DNA from: Verrucomicrobiaceae bacterium UBA2429
Lineage (GTDB): Bacteria > Verrucomicrobiota > Verrucomicrobiia > Verrucomicrobiales > Verrucomicrobiaceae
DNA: 64,000 bases
Assembly (NCBI GenBank): GCA_002343505.1
Contig: DDQZ01000014.1
Coordinates: forward strand, 1-64,000
Reading direction: 5' to 3'
Made by a program: the position numbers and the translations under genes
Part shown: piece by piece, positions 17,148-24,077 of the stretch
Numbering within the stretch: position 1 is the stretch's first letter
Layout: each line of letters begins with the position of its first letter
Notes under the pieces: generated by a model
Told to the model about the DNA's origin: nothing
What the model saw: only the letters and a program-made list of their open reading frames with translations
Databases searched by the model: none

Positions 17148-17411
17148 GCGTAACTCTGCGGGTCATTCATCGCGAGAGCGGCCTGGAGCGTCCTGCACCT
17201 GCATGGGGACCGCATGGTGCGGCGCGCCTTCGTCCCCGGCGGGCGCTCCACCCTCCAGCTCAAGGACGTGCGCCTCATCTGCGAGCTGGCGGAGTCCCTC
17301 GGCTTCTGCTCCCCCACTCTCGAAAACTGCCGCGCGCAGTGGGAGACCTTCGTCCATGAAAAAGGCGGCGGCGACCTGGACCACTCCGGTTTCTTCCGCA
17401 TGTCTGAGTGA
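17148..17411 (+). pseudogene. C-terminal remnant of a 3-hydroxyisobutyrate dehydrogenase-type protein
   Basis: Only the end of the all-helical C-terminal domain of the beta-hydroxyacid dehydrogenase family survives. It reads WSVLHLHGDRMVRRAF, then LQLKDVRLICELAESLGF, then GGGDLDHSGFFRMSE and a stop. In full-length enzymes of this kind (about 290 residues) the pattern LKDxxLxxExAxxxG ... GxGDxDxSA ends the protein. The NAD-binding Rossmann domain, the catalytic Lys and most of the helical domain are missing. The preceding codons up to the dnaA end do not restore them. A Met at 17214 could permit a 65-residue product, but I read this as a gene stump. Confidence 0.6.
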
Positions 17412-17435
17412 GCGTAGCCGCAGGCGCAAGCCCGT

Positions 17436-17487
17436 GGCCTCCGCGCCGTAGCTGCCGCCGCCTGTAGCTGCCGCCGCAAGGCGGTGG
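17436..17487. repeat. Dispersed GC-rich repeat with tandem GGCGGCAGCTAC units
   Basis: On the minus strand, CCACCGCCTTGCGGCGGCAG begins at 17487 and leads into two copies of GCGGCGGCAGCTAC at about a 20-bp period. It then ends GGCGCGGAGGCC. The spacer at 3362-3396 carries a shorter version of the same sequence, with the same first 16 bases and a closely similar end. Confidence 0.45.
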
Positions 17488-17661
17488 AGTGCGGAGGGAA
17501 GGGGACCCCACAGCTCGAGCGGGGCCTGAAAATCACCCGTTTGCGCAAGTGACTGACATTCAGTCGGGAAAATGCGCTCCCTGGCTCTCCAAAGCGTGTT
17601 TTTGAAGGTTGGAAGGCCATTTTTCATGCTTTGGAGGCGCGTCTCCACGCTTTGGTGACGC

Positions 17662-17913
17662 ACCACCACGCCGTCCGAGAGACGCTGAGAAGTTCGGAGG
17701 CGCACCACCACGCCGTCCGAGAGACGCTGGGAAGTTTGGAGGCGCACCTCCACGCCGTCCGAGAGACGCCGGGAAGTTTGGAGGCGCACCTCCACGCCGT
17801 CCGAGAGACGCTGAGAAGTTCGGAGGCGCACCTCCACGCCGTCCGAGGGACGCCGGGAAGTTTGGAGGTTGACCTCCACGCCGTCCGAGAGACGCTGAGA
17901 AGTCTGAAAGTTC
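17662..17913. repeat. Tandem array, six 42-bp units
   Basis: Six consecutive 42-bp units run from 17662 to 17913, with degraded partial units on both sides (from about 17620 and to about 17940). Each unit contains ACGCCGTCCGAGAGACGC and ends in GGAGGCGC, which with the next ACCTCC makes the small inverted repeat GGAGG-CGCA-CCTCC. At one junction it becomes GGAGGT-TG-ACCTCC, so pairing is kept. Units differ at only a few columns: 4 (A/T), 19 (A/G), 25 (T/C), 27 (A/G) and 34 (C/T). Because 42 is a multiple of three, reading frames on both strands stay open; I do not call a gene. There are no spacers, so it is not a CRISPR array. Confidence 0.85.
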
Positions 17914-18027
17914 ACCTCCGCGCCGTCCAAAATCCGCTGACCTGCCGTCTCCACCGCCTGCGGAGTCCTGATGACGGCGGCTCGGTCATGATTCCATATC
18001 CAAACAACCAGAGTCAGCCGCACGCTC

Positions 18028-18417
18028 ATGATCGAGGCTCTCATTGAAATCTTCTTCGAGTTCGGTCTCCAGATCGTCATCGAGCTGTTCGCCGAATGGG
18101 GCACCCGCAGCACTGTCCGCCGGCGCGAGGGCGGCCCGCCTCCCGCCTGGCTGGCCGGTGCCGGTTACTTCGTCCTTGGCGGGCTTCTCGGCGGGGCCAG
18201 CCTGCTAGTTTTTCCCGCGCATTGGGTGACGGATCCCGGATTGCGCCTGGTGAACTTGCTTGTCACTCCGGTCATCGCCGGACTGCTCATGTCCGCCCTC
18301 GGCGCGTGGCGGCGCAGCCGGGGGCAGGAGCTGCTGCGGCTGGACAAGTTCACCCACGGCTGGCTGTTCGCCCTCGCCCTGGCGCTGGTGCGGCACTTCG
18401 GAGCGCGGGCCGCCTGA
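18028..18417 (+). CDS. Small inner-membrane protein of unknown function
   Basis: This 129-residue protein begins with an acidic amphipathic stretch (MIEALIEIFFEFGLQIVIEL). Two hydrophobic segments follow, WLAGAGYFVLGGLLGGASLL and LVNLLVTPVIAGLLMSALGAW. A basic loop (RRSRGQELLRLDKFTHGW) comes next, and then a last hydrophobic stretch, LFALALALVRHF. Three membrane spans are likely. I recognise no family with certainty; similar small proteins are commonly annotated as hypothetical membrane proteins in proteobacteria and verrucomicrobia. A hairpin with seven Ts overlaps the stop. It begins directly after the 42-bp repeat array. Confidence 0.75.
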   Translation: MIEALIEIFFEFGLQIVIELFAEWGTRSTVRRREGGPPPAWLAGAGYFVLGGLLGGASLLVFPAHWVTDPGLRLVNLLVTPVIAGLLMSALGAWRRSRGQELLRLDKFTHGWLFALALALVRHFGARAA

Positions 18418-18433
18418 GGCCGCGGCTTTTTTT
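18409..18433 (+). terminator. Intrinsic terminator at end of small membrane protein gene
   Basis: GCCGC (18409-18413) pairs with GCGGC (18422-18426) around an eight-base loop and is followed at once by seven Ts. The stem begins inside the last codons of the gene. Confidence 0.55.
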
Positions 18434-18470
18434 CTTGCAGGCCGGGGACGCGCGCATTTAGCCTCCGCCC

Positions 18471-19943
18471 ATGCCGCGAAAATTCATCTTCCTGCTCGCT
18501 CTCGCCACCAGCATGACCGCCAGCGCGCAGGAGATGCGCGTCTTCACCAACAGCCAGGGGGTGGCCATCAAAGCCGCGCTGGTCAGCGTGGCCGGCGGCC
18601 AGGCCACCATCCGCCGCGAGGATGGCGCGCAATTCACCGTGGCCGTCACCGCCTTCAGCGCGGCGGACCAGGAATACATCCGCCAGTGGAAACCCGCCGC
18701 CGCGCCTTCCGCGCCGTCCGCGAGGCCCGCCGCGCCTGGGCCGAATGACACCCTGGACGCCGCCGCCCTCAACGCCCTGGCCGGTCATGAGCTTTTCGGC
18801 GACAGCCCGCTCTGGGACGCGCCGGCGGAGGACGCGGCGAAGCGCCTCGGACTCGACCGCGAATCGCAGACCTCCACGCAGAGCAGCTACCGCTCCTATC
18901 CGCCGGACGACTACCGCCTGTTTGGCGCGCGGCCCCATTCCGTGGCGCTCTATGCCGAGGAGGGCAAAACGGCCAGCCTCTCCCTCGTCTATGCCAACAA
19001 GGGCGACCTGTTCAGCGCGCGCGGCGGCAGCGAGGATCACTTCGACAAGGACACGCCCCCCGCCGAGGCTGCGAAGATCGTCAAAAAAGCCATGGACGCC
19101 GATTTGAAGGCCATCGCCGACACCCTCAGCGCCAAACTCGGCGAGCCGAAGAAAGAGCGCTTCGGCGAGGGCAAGGCCGGGCGCATGAACATGCAGCGCT
19201 GGGACTGGCGCGGCCACTCCATCCTGCTGGCCGAGGCCGAGGGCGAATATGTGGGAGTGCAGGTCGTGCCCGCCGCGTTCGCCGACGCGGGCGGCAAGTC
19301 CGTGCGTGTTTCCGACGCGGCCATCCGCGAGCGGGCAAAGGCCAACGTGCAGACCCGCCCGAACGGCGACGTGGTCATCCAGGACATCCCCATGGTGGAC
19401 CAGGGGCCGAAAGGCTACTGCGTGCCCGCCACCGCCGAGCGCGCCATGCGCTACCTCGGCGTGGCCGCCGACATGTATGTGCTGGCCAACGCCGGCGAGA
19501 CCGGCTACGGCGGCGGCACCAGTGTGGACAAGCTGCTGGAAGGCGTGGGCCGGCACATTCGCGCCAAAGGCCGCTCCTTTGACAGTTGGCAGGACACCCC
19601 GAAGCTGCGCGACCTGGCCAAGCACATAGACAAGGGCGTGCCCGTCATCTGGGCGCTGTTCAGCACCAAGGAGTTCAATGAAACCGCCAACCGCCGCACC
19701 AAGGAGCGCAAGGACGTGACCGAGTGGGCCGCCTGGAAGCAAAAGCTGGCCGCTGAAACCGCCGAGAACAAGCTCGTCAAAGACACCAGCACGGCTCATG
19801 TGGTGCTCATCATCGGCTACAACAAGGACACGGAGGAGATCGCCTTCAGCGACAGTTGGGGTGAGAACTATGTCGAGCGTTGGATCACCCTCAAAGAGGC
19901 CGCCCTCGTCTCCCAGGACCGCTGCTATGTCGTCGGCTTTTGA
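18471..19943 (+). CDS. Secreted SHD1-domain protein with C39-like papain-fold peptidase domain
   Basis: The protein is 490 residues with a signal peptide ending near SMTASAQ. Residues 20-70 (MRVFTNSQGVAIKAALVSV ... FSAADQEYIRQW) match the SHD1-like domain common in planctomycete and verrucomicrobial secreted proteins. A Pro/Ala linker and a middle domain of unknown fold follow. From about residue 305 the sequence becomes C39-peptidase-like: PMVDQGPKGYCVPATAERAM supplies a Gln and the catalytic Cys, TAHVVLIIGYN the His, and FSDSWGE the Asp. All papain-fold catalytic positions appear present, so it may be an active extracytoplasmic cysteine peptidase. The substrate is unknown. A kinase-receiver gene follows 45 bp downstream. 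Confidence 0.78.
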   Translation: MPRKFIFLLALATSMTASAQEMRVFTNSQGVAIKAALVSVAGGQATIRREDGAQFTVAVTAFSAADQEYIRQWKPAAAPSAPSARPAAPGPNDTLDAAALNALAGHELFGDSPLWDAPAEDAAKRLGLDRESQTSTQSSYRSYPPDDYRLFGARPHSVALYAEEGKTASLSLVYANKGDLFSARGGSEDHFDKDTPPAEAAKIVKKAMDADLKAIADTLSAKLGEPKKERFGEGKAGRMNMQRWDWRGHSILLAEAEGEYVGVQVVPAAFADAGGKSVRVSDAAIRERAKANVQTRPNGDVVIQDIPMVDQGPKGYCVPATAERAMRYLGVAADMYVLANAGETGYGGGTSVDKLLEGVGRHIRAKGRSFDSWQDTPKLRDLAKHIDKGVPVIWALFSTKEFNETANRRTKERKDVTEWAAWKQKLAAETAENKLVKDTSTAHVVLIIGYNKDTEEIAFSDSWGENYVERWITLKEAALVSQDRCYVVGF

Positions 19944-19988
19944 GTCCGCGATGGCTCCGCCGCCAGACAGGGTTTGCCATGCCGGAGG

Positions 19989-21338
19989 ATGGACCTTATC
20001 GTCCAGGCCGCCCACCCGCGCATGAGACGCTTTTTTTCCTTCGGCAGACGCCCCTCCAACCCGCCCTCCGCCTCGGCGGGCGCGGCAGGCTGGCAGCCGG
20101 TGCAGACCTACCCCGCGCCGGTCGAACTCACGCGCATGATGCCGGACGGCTCGTGCGTGCTGGATGAGATGATCGGCATGGGCGGCATGGGCGCCGTGTA
20201 TCGAGGCCGCCAGGTGCGGCTGGACAGGGCCGTGGCCGTGAAAATCCTGCACCGCTCCCACGGCGGCGAGTATGCGTATCCCGAGCGCTTCCAGCGCGAG
20301 GCGCAGGCCCTCGCGCGCATGAGCCACCCGAACATCGTCGCCGTGCATGACTTCGGCATGGTGGGGGACTACCTTTATTATGTGATGGAGTATCTGGACG
20401 GCACGGACCTGCACCGCCTGCTGGCCCAGGGGCGGCCACCCCTGGCGCAGACATTGCATGTCATCTCCAGCGTGTGCGACGCGCTGGACTACGCGCACAG
20501 CCAGGGCCTAGTGCATCGCGACATCAAGCCCGCGAACATCCTCATCGCCGCCGACGGCCGCGTGAAGGTGGCCGATTTCGGGCTGGCGAAGCGTTTTGAT
20601 CAAAACGAGACGCTGCTCACCCGCACCAACATGACCCTCGGCACGCCGGACTACGCCGCGCCGGAGCAATACAACACGAGCACGCAGATAGACCACCGCG
20701 CCGACATCTACGCGCTGGGCGTGGTCTTTTACCAGATGCTCACCGGCCAGGTGCCGCGCGGCGCCTGGCAGCCGCCCTCCGTCCTGGCCGGCACCGACCC
20801 GCGCCTGGACGCCGTCATCGTGCGCGCGCTCATGCCGGACCGCCAGCAGCGCCATCCAAACGCCGCCGCGTTCAAAGCCGCCTTGCACGGCGCGCTCACC
20901 GTCCCCATCCAGGGCGCGCCCCCTGTCCCGCCGCCCGCGCCGGCCGGAGCGGGGCGCCTGCTGATCCTGGAGGATGACTCCCTGCTGCGCCAGATCATCG
21001 CCCGCCAGCTCCGCGCCGCCGGATTCGAGATCACCGAGACCGAAGATGGCGCGGACACCGTGCGCGCGTATGTGGACGCGCTGGTGGCGAAGCGGCCCTT
21101 CGATGCCGTGCTGCTCGATCTGAGCATCCCCCTGGGCATGGGCGGGGCGGAGGCCATGCGGCATCTGCTCCAGGCCGACCCCGGCGTGCGCGGCATCGTC
21201 TTCAGCGGCGACCGCGAGCATCCGGCGGTGCTCCAGCCTGCCGCCCACGGCTTTGCCGCCGCCCTGGCCAAACCCTGCGACAGCGAGACTCTCCACGCCA
21301 CGGTGCGCCAGGTGCTGGGCCGGCCCCTGGCTGTGTAG
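19989..21338 (+). CDS. Ser/Thr protein kinase fused to a response-regulator receiver domain
   Basis: The protein has about 449 residues. A Hanks-type kinase spans roughly residues 50-310: Gly loop IGMGGMGAVYRG, VAVK lysine, catalytic HRDIKPANIL, DFG in KVADFGLAK, APE in YAAPEQYN and DIYALGVVFYQMLTG. After a Pro-rich linker, a CheY-like receiver domain fills the C-terminus, with acidic pocket LLILEDDS, phosphoacceptor Asp in AVLLDLSIP, Ser in GIVFSGD and Lys in ALAKPCD. No transmembrane segment separates them, so it is probably cytosolic. It may integrate a two-component phosphorelay with Ser/Thr phosphorylation; this is inferred. The start is uncertain: ATG at 19989, ATG at 20022 or TTG at 19974, and GGAGG abuts the first. 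No sensor kinase is nearby. Confidence 0.9.
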   Translation: MDLIVQAAHPRMRRFFSFGRRPSNPPSASAGAAGWQPVQTYPAPVELTRMMPDGSCVLDEMIGMGGMGAVYRGRQVRLDRAVAVKILHRSHGGEYAYPERFQREAQALARMSHPNIVAVHDFGMVGDYLYYVMEYLDGTDLHRLLAQGRPPLAQTLHVISSVCDALDYAHSQGLVHRDIKPANILIAADGRVKVADFGLAKRFDQNETLLTRTNMTLGTPDYAAPEQYNTSTQIDHRADIYALGVVFYQMLTGQVPRGAWQPPSVLAGTDPRLDAVIVRALMPDRQQRHPNAAAFKAALHGALTVPIQGAPPVPPPAPAGAGRLLILEDDSLLRQIIARQLRAAGFEITETEDGADTVRAYVDALVAKRPFDAVLLDLSIPLGMGGAEAMRHLLQADPGVRGIVFSGDREHPAVLQPAAHGFAAALAKPCDSETLHATVRQVLGRPLAV

Positions 21339-21390
21339 GCGCGTCCGCTGGAATGCCCGCGCGGCGATTGGCGCGGCGTGGCCTTTCCTC

Positions 21391-22779
21391 TCAAGCCGCC
21401 CGCAAAAGCTCCGCGATGCCCGCCATCATGGCCGGGTCCATGGATGGCGCGCAATTCGCCACGCTGACCTCGTAGCCGCCCTGGGGGAAGGCCGCCGCGG
21501 TGGGAATGTACCACGGTCCGCCGTCCCCGTAAGCGGCGGTGGCGACAAAGCGCCCCTCCGCCAGCTCCTGCGCGCGCAGTTGATACTCCACGAAACTCTC
21601 CGCCGGCAGGTGCAGCAGCGTCACCGCGTTCACATGCAGCGCGCTCAAGACCAGAGGCACCCGTTTTTCCACCCGCCGGATCCAGGCCGCGCGCATGGCC
21701 GGGCGGATGCGGTTGGCCGGCGCGTTCTTTTCATTGCGGTAAAGCGCCGTCTCCGACTCCAGCGTGAAGGCCGGGTTCACCTCCGGCACGAACTCATGCG
21801 CGCGCCACGCCGCCGCGCGCACCGGCTCCGGCTTGAGTTCCCTCCCGGCCGCGGTCATGGCCTCGTAAACGCGCGCGGTGAGCGCCACGCGCGCCTCGGG
21901 GGAGCCGTCGTTGTATTTGCCCGCGCCGATGTTCCCCGCCGCGCCGGTGAAGTAGATGTGCGCGCAGCCGGGCTCCTCCGTTTGCAGGCGCTTGCGCGCC
22001 AGTCCGGGGAAGTCGCTGCTCACATGGCCCTTGCCGTAATGGCTCATCGGGTGGCAGGCGTAGTAGTGGCAGGCGGCCACCTTTTCCCCGCCGCTGTAAA
22101 AGGCCGCCGTGCGCAGCATGGGGTCAATCACCCCCTCCGGCAGCGCGATGAGCTCCGGGTCCCGGCATGAGCTGCCGCGCATCTTTGCCACCCGGCCGCT
22201 GGCATCAAGCAGCACGCGCCGGTTCCCGGCCACCTGGCTGACGCGCGCGGCGGCGCTGGCGATGTGCGTCAGCGGCCGCGCACGGGCCGCCGCCGCGCGC
22301 ACCGCCTCCGCCCCGCGCCGCAGGCAGTCCTGGAAAAAAGCCCGGTCCATGTTGACCAGGCCGCCGCCCGCCTCGTCCAGCAGCCGCTGCGACTCCGGGC
22401 AGACAAAGGGCGCGTCGTGCTGGTGGACGCACTGCACGGCCACGCGCTCCGGCGTGGTGCCCGCCGCCTCCGCCAGCGCGCCGCGCCAGGCGATGTGCGC
22501 CTCGTTGAGAATGCCTGTCCAGTCCACCGCGCACACCACCACCGGTGCGCCAGCCCCCAGCAGCACGAAGCCGATGGCCTCCAGCGCGTCCTCAACATCC
22601 ACCGCCGGGGTGATCCAGCCGCCGCACAGCGGATGTCCCGCCGGCGGTGTCACATCAAAGCGGAAAGGCGCGATGCGCAGCCCCTCCGGCGCGGCTGTGA
22701 GGCCGGGGGAGAAAAGCCCCGCGCCACTGGCGGCGCAGGCGTTTTGAAGCAGACGGCGGCGGGAGATGCGGCGGATCAT
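21391..22779 (-). CDS. Tat-exported protein resembling neutral ceramidase-like hydrolases
   Basis: This 462-residue protein starts MIRRISRRRLLQNACAASG, a Tat-type signal. The mature part opens with FRFDVTPPAGHPLCGGW. It continues with VCAVDWTGILNEA, QCVHQHDAPFVCPES, CHYYACHPMSHYGKGHVSSD and FTGAAGNIGAGKYNDGS. This order (ITPPxGxPLxGG, histidine-rich metal sites, GxxGNxxxG) is that of the neutral/alkaline ceramidase-like family found widely in planctomycetes and verrucomicrobia. The exact substrate is unknown and most such proteins are uncharacterised. The ATG at 22779 is chosen because the signal begins there. It converges with the kinase gene, 52 bp away. Confidence 0.72.
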   Translation of the reverse strand: MIRRISRRRLLQNACAASGAGLFSPGLTAAPEGLRIAPFRFDVTPPAGHPLCGGWITPAVDVEDALEAIGFVLLGAGAPVVVCAVDWTGILNEAHIAWRGALAEAAGTTPERVAVQCVHQHDAPFVCPESQRLLDEAGGGLVNMDRAFFQDCLRRGAEAVRAAAARARPLTHIASAAARVSQVAGNRRVLLDASGRVAKMRGSSCRDPELIALPEGVIDPMLRTAAFYSGGEKVAACHYYACHPMSHYGKGHVSSDFPGLARKRLQTEEPGCAHIYFTGAAGNIGAGKYNDGSPEARVALTARVYEAMTAAGRELKPEPVRAAAWRAHEFVPEVNPAFTLESETALYRNEKNAPANRIRPAMRAAWIRRVEKRVPLVLSALHVNAVTLLHLPAESFVEYQLRAQELAEGRFVATAAYGDGGPWYIPTAAAFPQGGYEVSVANCAPSMDPAMMAGIAELLRAA

Positions 22780-22975
22780 GGCGGGATGGCTGTGGTTGGT
22801 GGCGCGAAGCTCAAAGACCGCGCCATCCCAAAACACGCCTCCAACCGCCCCTTTTTTCCAATGAACCCGCGCATGGATTGTCTGGCGCGCGCCTCCGCGC
22901 GCCGGGTTGCCGCCGCCGGCTTCCAATCGCAGCCTTCAAGCATGCCGAGCGTCAGCACGAATTGTGATTCCCATC

Positions 22976-23036
22976 CTGGAGTGTTGGAGTTGTGGAGTGA
23001 TGAATTTCCAATGCTCCAGCACTCCATGACTCCAAC
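22976..23036. repeat. Palindromic repeat element in a 405-bp intergenic gap
   Basis: GTTGGAGTTGTGGAGTG (22983-22999) and CACTCCATGACTCCAAC (23020-23036) are inverted copies matching at 15 of 17 positions, separated by 20 bases. The element lies between two divergently transcribed genes. Read in the minus direction it would encode peptides such as GVMECWSIGNSS, a pattern that I recall from repeat insertions in related phyla. The rest of the gap (22780-23184) is GC-rich and shows no gene. Confidence 0.65.
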
Positions 23037-23184
23037 TGCCGGTTTCACAATTTGTGGTGACGCGAGGCATAACACCGGCAAAACCATGACCGCGCCAGCC
23101 GGTGGCGCGCCGGATGAAAGGGCCGTTTTTTGCGGCGCGTTAGGGCTTGAGAAAGAGGGCATCCTGCCGCATAGGCGGCCCGCC

Positions 23185-24075
23185 ATGAACGGGCGCATTC
23201 CAGTCATACTCAATCCGGCGGCGCGCAGCACCCAGGCGGCGGCGCGGGAGCAGGCCATCCGGTCCCTTCGGCCTGAGCCGGAGCTTTTCCTGACCTCGGC
23301 TCCTGGCGAGGCTGCGGAGATCGCGGAACGGCTGGCGCGCGCTGGCCGGCCTCTTATCGTGGCCGCAGGCGGGGATGGCACAATGAACGAGGTGCTCCAG
23401 GGCGTGTGCCGGGCCAATTCCGCGCTGCCCGCCGGCGCGAAGCACACGGCATTGGGCGTGCTGCCGCTGGGGACGATGAATGTGTTTGCCCTGGAACTTG
23501 GCCTGCCCTCCGCCGACATCGCCGCCTGCTGGCGGATGATCTCCGGCGGGCGCTTCAAGGAGGTGGACTTGTGGCTGGCCGGGGAGCATTATTTTGTGCA
23601 ACTGGCGGGCGTTGGTTTCGACGCGGAAATCATCCAGGAGACGCCGTGGGAGCGGAAAAAAAAGTTTGGTCCGCTGAGCTATGTGATGTCCGCCATGCAG
23701 GTGCTCACGCGCAAGCCGCCGGTGCTCTCGGTGCATGTGGAGGGGCGTCCGCCGCTGCATGGCTCGGTGGTGCTCATCGGCGCGGGCAGGCATTACGGCG
23801 GGCCGGTGCCGGTGTTTCCCAAGGCGGACAACCAGGACGGGCTGCTGGATGTGCTCATTTTTCGCGGCCTGGGCGGCTGGGAGTTCGCGCAAATGCTGCG
23901 CGCCATCCTCACCGGCGGCTACGAACCCGCGGAGGACATTGACTATCTGCAACTGCGCGAGTTCACCGTGACCTCGGAGCCGGCCGCGCCAGTGGAGCTG
24001 GATGGGGAGCTTTCCTCCGGCATGACTCCGGTGACCTTCCGCCCGGCCGCCTTCAAGCTGCAGGTGGCGGTGTGA
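23185..24075 (+). CDS. Diacylglycerol/sphingosine kinase-family lipid kinase
   Basis: This 296-residue protein belongs to the DAGK catalytic-domain family (YegS/DgkB/LCB5 type). It begins MNGRIPVILNPAARSTQAAA. It carries the nucleotide-binding signature IVAAGGDGTMNEVLQG near residue 60 and a second conserved block, LGVLPLGTMNVFALELGLP. Membrane-lipid site motifs QLAGVGFDAEII and FPKADNQDGLLDVLIF follow, and it closes with VELDGELS. Such enzymes phosphorylate diacylglycerol or related lipids at the membrane. The start follows the homology; an open frame extends far upstream but through the palindromic repeat and noncoding DNA. It converges with the next gene, leaving 2 bp. Confidence 0.9.
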   Translation: MNGRIPVILNPAARSTQAAAREQAIRSLRPEPELFLTSAPGEAAEIAERLARAGRPLIVAAGGDGTMNEVLQGVCRANSALPAGAKHTALGVLPLGTMNVFALELGLPSADIAACWRMISGGRFKEVDLWLAGEHYFVQLAGVGFDAEIIQETPWERKKKFGPLSYVMSAMQVLTRKPPVLSVHVEGRPPLHGSVVLIGAGRHYGGPVPVFPKADNQDGLLDVLIFRGLGGWEFAQMLRAILTGGYEPAEDIDYLQLREFTVTSEPAAPVELDGELSSGMTPVTFRPAAFKLQVAV

Positions 24076-24077
24076 GT

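Noticed and set aside
17662..17913. CRISPR array
   Set aside because: Units follow each other without spacers and there are no cas genes in the window.
17163..18113. A 316-codon frame on the minus strand through the 42-bp array (LSDGVEVRLQTSQR repeats)
   Set aside because: The 42-bp period opens several frames at once. This frame continues antisense into non-repeat DNA, and its variable columns are mostly nonsynonymous. No start signal or domain.
18165..20498. A 777-codon open frame on the minus strand
   Set aside because: Antisense to the SHD1-C39 and kinase genes, which carry clear catalytic motifs.
22264..23184. A long 5' extension of the lipid kinase gene
   Set aside because: The extension is antisense to the ceramidase-like gene and crosses the palindromic repeat. 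Homology starts at the ATG at 23185.
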